DNA of 64,000 nt, from assembly GCF_025947345.1 (NCBI RefSeq), contig NZ_CP110011.1, positions 3,472,001 to 3,536,000 of the forward strand. The letters run 5' to 3'. Position 1 is the stretch's first letter; each line of letters starts with the position of its first letter. The position numbers were made by a program, and so were the translations under genes. The notes under the pieces are model-generated. The model searched no databases. It saw nothing but the letters and a program-made list of their open reading frames with translations, and had not been told where the DNA came from. This DNA is from Flavobacterium sp. N502536. GTDB taxonomy: Bacteria; Bacteroidota; Bacteroidia; Flavobacteriales; Flavobacteriaceae. Shown here piece by piece: positions 52,213 to 61,721 of this stretch.

Positions 52213-53865
52213 ATGAAAAATAAAATACTTTGTTTTTTAACAGTTTTTATTGCTTTGTTTTCTTCACTGGCTTTTGCTCAGAAAGACAGTTCTCAAACCC
52301 CCAAAATAGCCGTTAAGGAAGTAAAACCGAAAGGTTATCCTGTAAAACCTTTTAAAGACACACTTTTTTATGTGTACAATAAAGTAGGTTCTTTTTCGCC
52401 CGAAAGCAGGGCAAATGCCATTACAGAAAAAATAAAGAAGCTGTACGAAGATTCTTTTTTTGTAGCAGATTCTATTGCCCTTGTGCCTTCAGATATTTCC
52501 CAGGATATCGTCTACAATAATGATTTTGTAATCATGTCTGTTTTAGATGTGGATGGAAAAGCTGAAAATCAAACGGCAGATTTTATCGCAAAGCGAAATT
52601 TAAATCTGATCAAAAGAGCTATTGTGTATCAGAATGACAATTATTCGATGCTTCCAAAAAGGCTTGGGTATACCGCACTGTTGGTTTTGATTATTGGTTT
52701 TGTTTTGTACTTTGTCGGCAAAATTTTCAACAGAGTAAAACTCTACATCCTAAAAAATAGCGACCGGTATTTTAAAGGTTTCAAGTACAATAGCATCAGT
52801 ATTCTTTCGCCTCAAAAGCAACAGTTTTTACTAATGCGATTGTATGGTGTTATTAAGGCTATTACGCTGATTTTAATCGTATACCTTTCATTACCCTTAT
52901 TGTTTAGTATTTTCCCTGCTACAGAAGCTTATACGACCACTTTATTGCGTTGGATTCTTTCGCCGGCAAAACTTGCGGTTATGGGCTTTGTTGGCTTCCT
53001 GCCAAGTTTGGTTACCATTGTTGTTATTCTAATCATTTTTAAATATGCGATAAGAGTGATCAAATTCTTTTTTGATGAAATTAAAAAAGAGAATATTAAA
53101 ATTGATGGTTTCTATAGTGACTGGGCGATGCCGACTTTTAATATCATTCGCTTTTTAATGCTGGCTTTTATGCTGGTTGTCATATTTCCGTATTTACCAG
53201 GTTCGGATTCTCCTATATTCAAAGGGGTTTCGGTTTTTGTGGGGATTTTATTTTCTCTGGGATCATCCAATGCCATAGCCAATATGGTTGCAGGATTAGT
53301 AATTACCTATATGCGTCCTTTTAAAATTGGAGATTTTATTAAGATTGGTGATGTAAGTGGGGAAGTGATTGAGAAAACAGCATTGGTTACCCGTGTCAGA
53401 ACACCTAAATTTGAGGATATTACCATTCCCAATGCGACCGTTTTGTCGAGTACTTCTACCAACTTTTCGGCCAATACCAAAGAGGTGAATAACGGCTTGT
53501 TAATTCATACAACCGTTACAATTGGTTATGATGTACCGTGGAAAGACATTTATAAAGCACTGATCGAAGCGGCTTTAAAAACAGATATGACAGAGCAGAC
53601 GCCGGCTCCTTTTGTCCTGCAAACCAGTCTGGATGACTTTTATGTTTCGTACCAGATTAATGTCTATACCAAAATGCCTACGAAACAACCTCTTATTTAC
53701 TCCTCTCTGCATCAAAACATTCAGGACACCTTTAACGCGGCCGGAATCGAAATCATGTCTCCGCATTACAACGCACTGCGAGACGGGAATACCACAACAA
53801 TTCCGGAGAGTTACCTGAAGAAGGATTATGAAACGCCTTCTTTTAAGGTTAAGAATGAAAAATAG
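52213..53865 (+). CDS. MscS-family mechanosensitive channel
   Basis: 550 residues. A signal peptide (ILCFLTVFIALFSSLAFAQ), a periplasmic N-terminal domain of about 150 residues, then five or six membrane helices. The pore helix and following beta domain are clear: FSLGSSNAIANMVAGLVITY and MRPFKIGDFIKIGDVSGEVI (about 345-390), then RVRTPKFEDITIPNATVLSS. It opens when the membrane is stretched and lets small solutes out after osmotic downshift. It is larger than E. coli MscS (286) and resembles the YbiO/YnaI-type size class. Confidence 0.92.
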   Translation: MKNKILCFLTVFIALFSSLAFAQKDSSQTPKIAVKEVKPKGYPVKPFKDTLFYVYNKVGSFSPESRANAITEKIKKLYEDSFFVADSIALVPSDISQDIVYNNDFVIMSVLDVDGKAENQTADFIAKRNLNLIKRAIVYQNDNYSMLPKRLGYTALLVLIIGFVLYFVGKIFNRVKLYILKNSDRYFKGFKYNSISILSPQKQQFLLMRLYGVIKAITLILIVYLSLPLLFSIFPATEAYTTTLLRWILSPAKLAVMGFVGFLPSLVTIVVILIIFKYAIRVIKFFFDEIKKENIKIDGFYSDWAMPTFNIIRFLMLAFMLVVIFPYLPGSDSPIFKGVSVFVGILFSLGSSNAIANMVAGLVITYMRPFKIGDFIKIGDVSGEVIEKTALVTRVRTPKFEDITIPNATVLSSTSTNFSANTKEVNNGLLIHTTVTIGYDVPWKDIYKALIEAALKTDMTEQTPAPFVLQTSLDDFYVSYQINVYTKMPTKQPLIYSSLHQNIQDTFNAAGIEIMSPHYNALRDGNTTTIPESYLKKDYETPSFKVKNEK

Positions 53866-54141
53866 AGAATAGAGGCAAGAGAATATAGAGATTTCGAGGT
53901 AAGGGATTGATACTCTGTGAGTAGTCTTAAAATTTTAACAGTTTTTCATTTTGTGGTTAATTTTATAAAATTTAACTTTAGCTAAGAATATGACAACACT
54001 TTGCGTTATAAGTTAATGATATCGGACTGATGACAATAAAAGTGTACTTTGCGGTGTTTAATAAATTAGAATGCTTTTTTGAGAATTTATAATTTGTGGA
54101 GTAATTGTAGTAGTATTTGGATTAATTTTTAACGGATTATT

Positions 54142-54441
54142 ATGAAGAACGGTCGACTCAGCCAAGAACAAAGTTTGCAAGTATTTTCTAATATGATATC
54201 AAACAAAATTCATAATGGATTTACACTGGAAGAACGAAATGATGAATTGCTTTTTGCTGTTCTTACTAAAGGTGGAAAAGTAGTAAATCATAGTTTAAAT
54301 TTTATGATCTTTTGCCTGACTCTGGGATTGTGGTCATTTGCGTGGCTTTATCTGACAATAGAAGCCTCTAAGCAGAAAAAAGTACTGGTTGCCATCGACG
54401 AGGATGGCTTTCCTTTTGAAGAAAAATGTTTAGTGGCTTAG
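54142..54441 (+). CDS. Hypothetical small membrane protein
   Basis: 99 residues. One strong hydrophobic segment (NFMIFCLTLGLWSFAWLYLT, about 53-73), a polar N-terminal half (LSQEQSLQVFSNMISNKIHN) and an acidic C-terminal end. I recall a similar pattern in short Bacteroidota proteins of unknown role but cannot name a family. The 276-bp gap upstream (53866-54141) shows no feature beyond AT-rich sequence. Confidence 0.6.
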   Translation: MKNGRLSQEQSLQVFSNMISNKIHNGFTLEERNDELLFAVLTKGGKVVNHSLNFMIFCLTLGLWSFAWLYLTIEASKQKKVLVAIDEDGFPFEEKCLVA

Positions 54442-54463
54442 TAACTTAAAAAACGAAATTAAA

Positions 54464-54512
54464 AAAATCCAAATCCCAATACAACTAACCGTATTGAGAT
54501 TTGGATTTTTTT
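54464..54512. terminator. Bidirectional terminator between the small gene and uvrA
   Basis: AAATCCAAATCCCAATAC (from 54465) pairs with GTATTGAGATTTGGATTT (54491-54508), one mismatch, A-run left and T-run right. It lies between convergent genes. Confidence 0.9.
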
Positions 54513-54531
54513 TATTGGGATTTCACCAGAG

Positions 54532-57327
54532 TTATAACTTGTCTTTCAGGTATATCCCGGTAACGGATTCTTTTACTTTTACAATGTCTTCAGGAGTTCC
54601 TACGGCCAGTAAATGCCCACCATTTTCACCACCTTCGGGCCCCAGATCAATAATCCAGTCGGCACATTTGATAAGATCGAGATTGTGTTCAATTACGATG
54701 ATGGAATGCCCTTTTTCGATTAAGGCATCAAAGGAAGCCATTAATTTTTTGATATCATGAAAATGCAGACCGGTTGTAGGTTCGTCAAAAACAAATAAAG
54801 CCTTGTCTTTTGTAACCCCTTTTACCAAAAAGGAAGCAAGTTTAATACGTTGTGCTTCACCACCCGAAAGCGTTGAAGATGACTGCCCCAGTTGCACATA
54901 ACCCAAACCTACGTCTTGTAAAGGTTGTAATTTTTGTGTGATTTTGGTTTGCTTGTTTTTGTCAAAAAATGCAATGGCATCATCAATAGTCATGGTTAGA
55001 ATATCGTTGATGTTTTTCTCGTCGAAATTGATTTCTAGAATTTCTTTTTTGAAACGTTTACCACCACAGGTTTCGCAGGGTAGCGAAACATCGGCCATAA
55101 AGACCATCTCGACATTTATAGATCCTTCTCCTTTACAGGTTTCGCATCGGCCACCGTCTACGTTAAAAGAAAAGTGTTTGGCCTGATACCCTCTTATTTT
55201 GGATAATTTTTCTTTTGCATACAAATCACGAATATCATCGTACGCTTTGATGTACGTTACCGGATTGGATCTGGAGCTTCTTCCAATTGGATTTTGATCG
55301 ACGTATTCGATATGTTTGATTTGCGAAAAAGAACCTTTTAGTTCGCTAAACTGACCCGCTTTTTCGGCAGCACTGTCCAGCTTTTTTTGCATGGCCGGAA
55401 AGAGTATCTTCTTAATCAGTGTACTTTTTCCGCTTCCTGAGACTCCGGTGACAACAGTTAAAACGTCCAAAGGAAAAGTAACATTGATATTTTTTAAGTT
55501 ATTCTCTCTTGCTCCGACAATATCAATATGGTTTTTGAATTTTCGTCTTCTTTTTGGAACCGAAATTTCTAAATCACCGTTCAGGTATTTGGCAGTAAGC
55601 GAATCCGATTGCAGAATCTCTTTATAAGTGCCCTGGGCTACTAATTTTCCACCAAAAGTTCCGGCTTCGGGACCAATATCAATAATCATATCGGCAGCCT
55701 TCATGATGTCTTCATCGTGTTCTACCACGATTACTGTATTGCCTAAATCACGTAGTGATAGTAAAACCTTAATTAACCTTTCGGAATCTTTAGGGTGCAA
55801 ACCAATACTGGGTTCATCGAGGATGTACATCGATCCAACAAGGCTGCTCCCTAGCGAAGTGGCCAGATTGATACGTTGTGATTCTCCTCCCGAAAGTGTT
55901 GCCGAGTTTCGATTTAAAGTCAGGTAATCCAAGCCTACTTCGGTCAAAAAGGACAAACGGTTGTTGATTTCAACCATTAATCGTTTCGCAATCTGCTGTT
56001 CGTAAACATTTAAATCGATGTTTTTGAAAAAAGTAACCAAATGTTTAATAGGCAGATCGACTAAATCTGAAACCGTTTTTCCGTTGATTTTTACGTAAGA
56101 AGCCTCTTCGCGTAAACGTTTTCCACGGCAAACGTGACATTTTGTTTTTCCGCGGTAACGGGACAACATGACACGATTTTGAATTTTATAATTTTTCTCT
56201 TCAAGTTCTTTGAAAAAATCATTCAGACCTTGAAAATACTGGTTTCCTTTCCATAAAACCTCTTTCTGTTCTTCTGAGAGTTCGAAATAGGGTTTGTGAA
56301 TCGGGAAATCAAATTTGTATGCATGTTTTACCAGCTCGTCTTTGTACCAGCTCATGCTTTCGCCTCTCCAGGGATAAATAGCACTTTCGAAAACAGATAA
56401 GGAAGTATTTGGGACGACCAAATCGGAATCGATGCCGATAATATTTCCATAACCTTCACAAACTGGGCAGGCTCCATACGGATTATTGAAACTGAATAAA
56501 TGAACGTTGGGTTCTAAAAAGGTAATGCCATCCAATTCAAAATTATTAGAATAGGAGAATCTTTTATCGGAGTTTAATTCCTGTAAATAACAAATGCCTT
56601 TTCCTTCAAAAAAAGCAGTCTGTACAGCATCAGCCAGACGGTTGTAGAATTCTTCTTCGTCTTTAACCACGATACGGTCAATAATCAGCAATATATCCTT
56701 ATTGTCTAATTGATGAAGATCTGCCGGTGAAAAATCGTCCAGACGTACCATTTCATTGTTGACTAAAATACGGGCAAACCCTTGTTGCAACAGTACTTTT
56801 AATTTGTCTTCCAACTGTCTGCCTTCCTCGAGATGAATAGGAGCAAGAAGCAGCCATTTGCTGTCAAGTTCTAAAGCTTTCACATCGGTAATGACATCGG
56901 TAACTGTGTTTTTTTTCACTTCCTGTCCGGAAACTGGCGAATAGGTACGGCCAATTCGGGCAAACAAAAGTTTGATATAATCGTATATTTCTGTAGAAGT
57001 TCCAACTGTAGAACGGGCATTGGTTGTATTTACCTTTTGTTCAATCGCAATAGCAGGGGCAATACCTTTAATGTATTCTACCTTCGGTTTGTCCAAACGT
57101 CCCAAAAACTGACGTGCATAGGAAGATAAACTTTCTACATAACGGCGCTGTCCTTCGGCATACAAGGTATCAAATGCCAAACTTGATTTACCAGATCCTG
57201 AAAGACCAGTAATAACAACAAGTTTATTTCGGGGTATTGCAACATCTACATTTTTTAAATTATGTACCTGCGCTCCTTTAATGATAATATTATGTTTTGG
57301 GTCGAGTGTCGAAAGATCAATTTGCAT
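54532..57327 (-). CDS. uvrA: Excinuclease ABC subunit A
   Basis: DNA-damage recognition ATPase of nucleotide excision repair. 931 residues from ATG 57327. First Walker A GLSGSGKSSLAFDTLY (41-56), signature LSGGESQRINLATSLGSSL, second Walker A GVSGSGKSTLIKKILF (about 629), signature TLSGGEAQRIKLA. Zinc motifs: CPVCEGYG, CHVCRGKRL, and CETCKGEG...CETCGGKRF in the second half. The alternative TTG start 12 nt upstream lies at the predicted transcript start (box at 57353-57346), so ATG is preferred. Not in an operon. Confidence 0.97.
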   Translation of the reverse strand: MQIDLSTLDPKHNIIIKGAQVHNLKNVDVAIPRNKLVVITGLSGSGKSSLAFDTLYAEGQRRYVESLSSYARQFLGRLDKPKVEYIKGIAPAIAIEQKVNTTNARSTVGTSTEIYDYIKLLFARIGRTYSPVSGQEVKKNTVTDVITDVKALELDSKWLLLAPIHLEEGRQLEDKLKVLLQQGFARILVNNEMVRLDDFSPADLHQLDNKDILLIIDRIVVKDEEEFYNRLADAVQTAFFEGKGICYLQELNSDKRFSYSNNFELDGITFLEPNVHLFSFNNPYGACPVCEGYGNIIGIDSDLVVPNTSLSVFESAIYPWRGESMSWYKDELVKHAYKFDFPIHKPYFELSEEQKEVLWKGNQYFQGLNDFFKELEEKNYKIQNRVMLSRYRGKTKCHVCRGKRLREEASYVKINGKTVSDLVDLPIKHLVTFFKNIDLNVYEQQIAKRLMVEINNRLSFLTEVGLDYLTLNRNSATLSGGESQRINLATSLGSSLVGSMYILDEPSIGLHPKDSERLIKVLLSLRDLGNTVIVVEHDEDIMKAADMIIDIGPEAGTFGGKLVAQGTYKEILQSDSLTAKYLNGDLEISVPKRRRKFKNHIDIVGARENNLKNINVTFPLDVLTVVTGVSGSGKSTLIKKILFPAMQKKLDSAAEKAGQFSELKGSFSQIKHIEYVDQNPIGRSSRSNPVTYIKAYDDIRDLYAKEKLSKIRGYQAKHFSFNVDGGRCETCKGEGSINVEMVFMADVSLPCETCGGKRFKKEILEINFDEKNINDILTMTIDDAIAFFDKNKQTKITQKLQPLQDVGLGYVQLGQSSSTLSGGEAQRIKLASFLVKGVTKDKALFVFDEPTTGLHFHDIKKLMASFDALIEKGHSIIVIEHNLDLIKCADWIIDLGPEGGENGGHLLAVGTPEDIVKVKESVTGIYLKDKL

Positions 57328-57345
57328 AAAAAAAGTCAATTTCTA

Positions 57346-57353
57346 CAAAAGTA
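57346..57353 (-). promoter_or_regulatory. -7 box of uvrA
   Basis: TACTTTTG on the minus strand (57353-57346) matches TAnnTTTG, 18 nt before the ATG. Confidence 0.6.
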
Positions 57354-57695
57354 ATCAATTTTGATCTGAGTTTTGTTAATCAGATTGTTCCAAATTCTAA
57401 CAGAATTGAGATTGACAAAAAGAAGATAAGAGCAAAAGAGGTGGAATTGAAAAAGGGTCAAATCTGAGTGAAAAGAATACAACTGTAATAGATAAAAAAA
57501 ATAGGGAAGGAAGTTTTCTTTGTAAAATTAAAATAGCAGCTAGTATAGGGGTTAAGGTGTTGTTTTTTAGTGGTTTGTATCTGATTTTTTGTGTTAAAAC
57601 AGTGGCGATTTTGGATCTTTTTTACTGGGGATGAAGCAAAAAAAAGTGTGTACTGCAAAAATTAACGATTTATTGTTAATTATTCTTCCTTTTGT

Positions 57696-57727
57696 TTGCT
57701 TTTTAAAATATTAATTTGTTAAATTTG
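57696..57727 (+). promoter_or_regulatory. Promoter of the ECF sigma gene
   Basis: TTG (57696-57698), 21 nt, then TAAATTTG (57720-57727): both elements and the spacing fit the Bacteroidota primary-sigma consensus. The predicted leader is about 100 nt and ends in a hairpin ACTACTTTTT/AAAAAGTAGT (57780-57789, 57822-57831), just 3 nt before the ATG. The rest of the 57340-57834 gap is AT-rich with nothing else seen. Confidence 0.65.
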
Positions 57728-57834
57728 GTCAAAATATTAACATAACTACATAACCCAAAAGCCACGCCTATACAAAAAAACTACTTTTTATAAAATTACT
57801 CCAAATTTTAAATAGAAACTAAAAAAGTAGTATT

Positions 57835-58419
57835 ATGGCTGATGTGCATATTCCTGACGCTCTATTGGTAAAAAATTATGTCGAGGGCAACGAAAATGCT
57901 CTTGCGACATTAATTAAAAGGCACGAGTCTAAGATATATGGATTTATATATTCAAAGATTGCGGATAGAGATATTTCAAATGATATTTTTCAAGACACTT
58001 TTATTAAGGTGATCAAAACCTTAAAAAGTAATTCCTATAACGAAGAAGGTAAATTCCTGCCTTGGGTAATGCGTATTTCTCACAATCTGATTGTGGATCA
58101 CTTTCGTAAAACCAAAAAAATGCCGATGTACCGGGAAACTGAAGAGTTTTCTATATTTTCGGTCATGTCGGATGATTCTTTAACCATCGAAAATAAATTG
58201 ATTTTTGATCAGGTTGAAGTTGACTTAAAAAGAATAATTGAAGAGCTGCCTGAGGATCAAAAAGAAGTGCTGGTAATGCGTATGTATCAGGACATGAGTT
58301 TTAAAGAAATTTCTGAACTTACAGATGTCAGTATCAATACGGCATTGGGAAGAATGCGTTATGCTTTGATGAATTTGAGAAAAATTATTGATAAACATCA
58401 AATTATTTTAACCAACTAA
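57835..58419 (+). CDS. ECF-type RNA polymerase sigma factor
   Basis: 194 residues. Region 2: LLVKNYVEGNENALATLIKR, ISNDIFQDTFIKVIKTLKSN, FLPWVMRISHNLIVDHFRKT. Region 4: ELPEDQKEVLVMRMYQDMSF and the helix-turn-helix KEISELTDVSINTALGRMRY. No anti-sigma gene is adjacent; instead a 47-residue ORF follows after 51 bp. A hairpin ends 3 nt before the start codon and could limit translation. Regulon unknown. Confidence 0.92.
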   Translation: MADVHIPDALLVKNYVEGNENALATLIKRHESKIYGFIYSKIADRDISNDIFQDTFIKVIKTLKSNSYNEEGKFLPWVMRISHNLIVDHFRKTKKMPMYRETEEFSIFSVMSDDSLTIENKLIFDQVEVDLKRIIEELPEDQKEVLVMRMYQDMSFKEISELTDVSINTALGRMRYALMNLRKIIDKHQIILTN

Positions 58420-58470
58420 TACTAATTCAGGTATTGCTTCGTTATACTATAATAAAAACGTTTTGACGGT

Positions 58471-58614
58471 ATGGCGAAAATTTACTCTAAAAAGGCATTA
58501 GCTTCTAAAGATTTAAAACCTAAAAAAGAAGTCATTTCTTTTTTATTGAATTATTCACAAGCATTAACTGTTGTGAAAATTGAAGATAAAAGTTTTGAAA
58601 TTATAGCTAATTAA
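58471..58614 (+). CDS. Small protein (47 aa) behind the ECF sigma gene
   Basis: ATG 58471 to TAA 58612-58614; begins MAKIYSKKALASKDLKPKKE and ends in KIEDKSFEIIAN. The first half is basic, the second hydrophobic/amphipathic (VISFLLNYSQALTVV). I have an impression of similar short ORFs behind this kind of sigma gene in flavobacteria, which would support a real gene, but cannot check. A terminator follows at 58680, consistent with a two-gene transcript. Role unknown. Confidence 0.55.
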   Translation: MAKIYSKKALASKDLKPKKEVISFLLNYSQALTVVKIEDKSFEIIAN

Positions 58615-58679
58615 ACAGCCCACTCCATTTGTCGGATGTTTATTTCGAAAGAAAAACCAGATGGTCGTTCTGGTTAAAA

Positions 58680-58720
58680 GCTCACTATTTGCATGAAAAT
58701 GCGGGTAGTGAGTTTTTTTT
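58680..58720 (+). terminator. Terminator of the sigma-factor transcript
   Basis: CTCACTATTTGCAT pairs with ATGCGGGTAGTGAG (internal 2-nt bulge mismatch), followed by eight T. Confidence 0.85.
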
Positions 58721-59209
58721 GTTTATGGGTGTGAGCGGATTAGCGTTTTTAAGACCCTGAAATTTTCGTAAGCTTCTATGTGGTATGGAGTAAGTTGTCT
58801 TTGAATTTTTGGAGGGCAATTTGTTAAATTTCTATATTTTGTTTGAATTTCATTTATTTATTTTATATTTAGCTTTATTTTAGTTAAAAAGCGAACTTTT
58901 GTGTAATGAATTTGCTCTATATTAACGATTTGTGTATTAAAAACCTTTCAATATATAGAAAAGCTCATTCAGGAATGCCGCTTTAAAATGTCTAACCAAA
59001 ACCGGATAATTTATGAAGAAAAACTACCCAAACTTTGTTTTGTTTGTTGTTCCTCTTAGTATTTTGTAAAAAATAGTAAGAATGGTGAGTTATCGCTTGA
59101 TGCTCAAAGGGATTCAATAGTGATTTTTGCTGTTTCCTTTTGAATTTTTGCCATCGTGTAGCTCATGAGATTACCCTAAAATCTATTAAACAACTAAACC
59201 AAACCAAAA
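58721..59209. other. Long AT-rich gap with a possible gene remnant
   Basis: No intact gene seen. At 59013 an ATG opens MKKNYPNFVLFVVPLSIL and stops at 59067-59069. It looks like the start of a signal peptide followed immediately by a stop, perhaps the remains of a lost lipoprotein gene, or chance. The rest is AT-rich without clear repeats or promoter boxes. Confidence 0.3.
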
Positions 59210-60274
59210 ATGAAAAAGAATCTTAAGATGTTATCGTTGTTACTAATGGTAAGTATTGGAGCATTTGCTCAAAAAGAAGAATTAAAATCAGCGCAGTCTT
59301 ATTATGCTAAAGGAAAAAACCAGGAAGCTTTAGCCGTTTTAAAAAAAATAGACTATCTCATGTTAAATGCACCGGACGAGGTAAAGACCGAATATTTTTT
59401 TACCAAAGGAAATATTTATAAGGATCTGGCTGCCAAAAATATAGATGCTGCAAGTAATTTTACTCAGGCATTGGCGGCATATCAGGACGTATTGTTGTAT
59501 GAGAATGAGTCGCGTAATTATAAGTATGCTTTTAAAGCGAATTTGGCTTTAAAAGAAATGAAATCCAAATTGGTTGACGGCGCATACAATGACTATAAAG
59601 CAGAGAAATTCAAAGAAAGTGCCGATAAGAGTTACGAAGTGTATTTGTTTGATAAAAAAGATACTTTGAACCTGTTCAATGCAGCTTCTTCTTCCTTAGC
59701 CGGTAAAGATTATACGGCTGCCATTAAATACTTTGAAGAGCTTAAAAAGGTTAATTATTCCGGAAAAGGAATGCTTTTTTATGCCACTAATAAAAAAACA
59801 AAACAAGAAGAAGTTTTTGTTTCGATGAGTGCCAGAGAGTCAAGTATCAATGAAGGTTTTTATGAAAAGCCAAGAAATGTAAATCCGCCTTCAAGAAAAG
59901 AAGAGATTCTGGTTTCTTTGGCCTATTCGTATTTAGAGAGAAATGATTTTCGCAATGCTGAAAAATACTATGAAGAAGGATTGAAAATCAATCAAAATTG
60001 TATGACCTGTTACATTAATCTTGCTTATGTAAAAGTGCAGTTCAGAAAAGAAATTCAGGACCAGATGTCTTCATTAGGGACCAGTGCCAGTGAAATGAAG
60101 CAGTATGATAAATTAGAAGCACAGAAAGATGAAGTGGTAAAAAGTGCGATCCCTTATCTTCAAAAAGCATTGGCGATCGAACCCAAAAATGAAGGTGCAG
60201 CAAAATCACTTCTGGGTATTTACAGAACACTGAATATGACAAAAGAATACAATGCGCTGAAAAGCAAACTGTAA
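59210..60274 (+). CDS. Secreted TPR-repeat protein
   Basis: 354 residues: a signal peptide (MLSLLLMVSIGAFAQ), then helical tetratricopeptide-like repeats: SAQSYYAKGKNQEALAVLKK, NFTQALAAYQDVLLYENESR, SYLERNDFRNAEKYYEEGLK and AIPYLQKALAIEPKNEGAAK. TPR proteins act as scaffolds; here a periplasmic location is expected. A Cys pair (NQNCMTC) is present. Partner unknown. Convergent with nth, 24 bp between the stops. Confidence 0.85.
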   Translation: MKKNLKMLSLLLMVSIGAFAQKEELKSAQSYYAKGKNQEALAVLKKIDYLMLNAPDEVKTEYFFTKGNIYKDLAAKNIDAASNFTQALAAYQDVLLYENESRNYKYAFKANLALKEMKSKLVDGAYNDYKAEKFKESADKSYEVYLFDKKDTLNLFNAASSSLAGKDYTAAIKYFEELKKVNYSGKGMLFYATNKKTKQEEVFVSMSARESSINEGFYEKPRNVNPPSRKEEILVSLAYSYLERNDFRNAEKYYEEGLKINQNCMTCYINLAYVKVQFRKEIQDQMSSLGTSASEMKQYDKLEAQKDEVVKSAIPYLQKALAIEPKNEGAAKSLLGIYRTLNMTKEYNALKSKL

Positions 60275-60298
60275 AATTATATAGAGGAGCTGCTAAAA

Positions 60299-60949
60299 TT
60301 ACTTTTTGGCAGCTTCTTCTAATAAAGATTTTTTACCAACAGTCCGCGTAATAATATCTTTTTCGAGGCTCCATCCTCTGGCGGGCGAATATTCGCGTCC
60401 GTACCAAATAATCTGCAGGTGTAAATCATTCCATAATTCTCTTGGAAATAATCTTTTGGCATCTTTTTCAGTTTGTGTTACGTTTTTCCCGTTCGAAAGA
60501 TTCCATCTGTACATCAATCGGTGAATGTGTGTGTCGACCGGAAAAGCAGGGACACCAAAGGCCTGCGACATCACTACACTTGCCGTTTTATGTCCAACTG
60601 CCGGTAAGGCTTCCAAAGCCTCAAAACTCTGAGGTACTTCACCGTTGTGCTTGTCAATTAAAATATGTGATAATCCATGAATTCCTTTAGATTTCATTGG
60701 AGACAAACCGCAAGGACGGATGATTTCTTTAATTTCTTCAACCGACATTTTAATCATGTCATACGGATTATCGGCTTTTGCAAAAAGTAAAGGGGTAATC
60801 TGGTTCACGCGAACATCAGTACATTGTGCCGAAAGTAAAACTGCAATTAACAAGGTGTACGGGTCTTTGTGATCTAAAGGTACAGGTATAGTAGGGTAGA
60901 GTTCTTTTAACGTATTTATAACAAATGTAACGCGAGCTTCTTTATTCAT
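60299..60949 (-). CDS. nth: Endonuclease III-like DNA glycosylase lacking the Fe-S cysteines
   Basis: Base-excision repair glycosylase/AP lyase, 216 residues. The helix-hairpin-helix is ALEALPAVGHKTASVVMSQA with catalytic Lys121; the catalytic Asp139 is in FPVDTHIHRLMYR. The N terminus PYTLLIAVLLSAQCTDVRVN is typical. The C-terminal stretch that in E. coli Nth carries four cysteines for a 4Fe-4S cluster reads GREYSPARGWSLEKDIITRT (184-203), with none; the only cysteines are 43 and 80. So activity probably remains but without the cluster. Confidence 0.92.
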   Translation of the reverse strand: MNKEARVTFVINTLKELYPTIPVPLDHKDPYTLLIAVLLSAQCTDVRVNQITPLLFAKADNPYDMIKMSVEEIKEIIRPCGLSPMKSKGIHGLSHILIDKHNGEVPQSFEALEALPAVGHKTASVVMSQAFGVPAFPVDTHIHRLMYRWNLSNGKNVTQTEKDAKRLFPRELWNDLHLQIIWYGREYSPARGWSLEKDIITRTVGKKSLLEEAAKK

Positions 60950-60988
60950 TTCCGTAATTTTAATCCCGTAAAAATAGTATTATTTTAA

Positions 60989-61170
60989 TTGTGAATTGTA
61001 TAATGTACATTGTAAAATGTGAATTGTGAGATGTGAAATGGGAATGTTTCATTCTGGGGAATGAATTATTTCTAAGTTGTAATCTAAATAATCTAACAAT
61101 CTAAGTAAGTCTAAGAAGTCTAAGCAAGTCTAAGAAGACTAAGAAAGTCTAACAATCTAAATATCTAAAT
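60989..61170. repeat. TGTGAAA-type and TCTAAG-type repeat runs before bcp
   Basis: 60989-61046 is a TGTGAATTGT/TGTAAAATGTG heptamer-like run. From 61081 comes AATCTAA, then TCTAAGAAG/TCTAAGCAAG units with a 9-10-bp step to about 61167. They fill the gap between nth and bcp, right up to the bcp ATG, so the bcp ribosome-binding region lies inside the repeat. Confidence 0.8.
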
Positions 61171-61172
61171 AA

Positions 61173-61625
61173 ATGGTAACATTACAAAAAGGCGATAAAG
61201 CACCAAATTTCTCAGGAACAGATCAGGATGGTAAGACACATAAACTGGCCGATTACGCTGGAAAAAAACTGGTCGTTTTCTTTTATCCAAAGGCAAGCAC
61301 GCCAGGATGTACCGCTGAAGCTTGTGATTTAAGAGATAATTTTGAGCGTTTTAAAGCGAACAATTATGAGCTTTTAGGGGTAAGTGCCGACAGTCAGAAA
61401 GCACAGTTGAAATTCAAGGATAAATATGAATTTCCTTTTCCGCTATTGGCAGATGAAGACAAATCAGTAATCAATGCATTTGGAGTTTGGGGACCTAAAA
61501 AGTTTATGGGAAGAGAGTACGACGGAATCCACAGAACTACTTTTGTTATAGACGAAAACGGAATTATCGAAGAAGTGATTGCTCAGGTGAAGACGAAAGA
61601 ACACGCTGCGCAGATTTTGAAGTAA
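61173..61625 (+). CDS. bcp: Thiol peroxidase Bcp/PrxQ
   Basis: Thioredoxin-dependent peroxiredoxin reducing H2O2 and organic peroxides in the cytosol. 150 residues. Peroxidatic Cys46 in PKASTPGCTAEAC with Cys51 four residues on as the resolving Cys, the PrxQ arrangement. PNFSGTDQDGKTHKLADYAG at the start and LLADEDKSVINAFGVWGPKK later are typical. The leader lies in a CTAAG repeat with no clear promoter box. Confidence 0.95.
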   Translation: MVTLQKGDKAPNFSGTDQDGKTHKLADYAGKKLVVFFYPKASTPGCTAEACDLRDNFERFKANNYELLGVSADSQKAQLKFKDKYEFPFPLLADEDKSVINAFGVWGPKKFMGREYDGIHRTTFVIDENGIIEEVIAQVKTKEHAAQILK

Positions 61626-61626
61626 G

Positions 61627-61720
61627 GTTAGTCTCAGTATTTAGTCTCAGTCTCGGTATTCAGTGGCAGTTTTTAGTTGGCAGTGTAGTAACTGAGACTG
61701 AGACCGCGACTGTAAACTAA
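61627..61720. repeat. CAGTCTC/GAGACTG hairpin repeat after bcp
   Basis: The left half AGTCTCAGTCTCGG and CAGTGGCAGT; the right half ACTGAGACTGAGACCGCGAC. They pair into an imperfect hairpin starting right after the bcp stop. Third member of the family seen at 11963-12152 and 31464-31562. Confidence 0.85.
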
Positions 61721-61721
61721 A

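Noticed and set aside
59013..59069. 18-codon signal-peptide-like ORF as a gene
   Set aside because: Too short and stops within the hydrophobic part; recorded only as a possible remnant.
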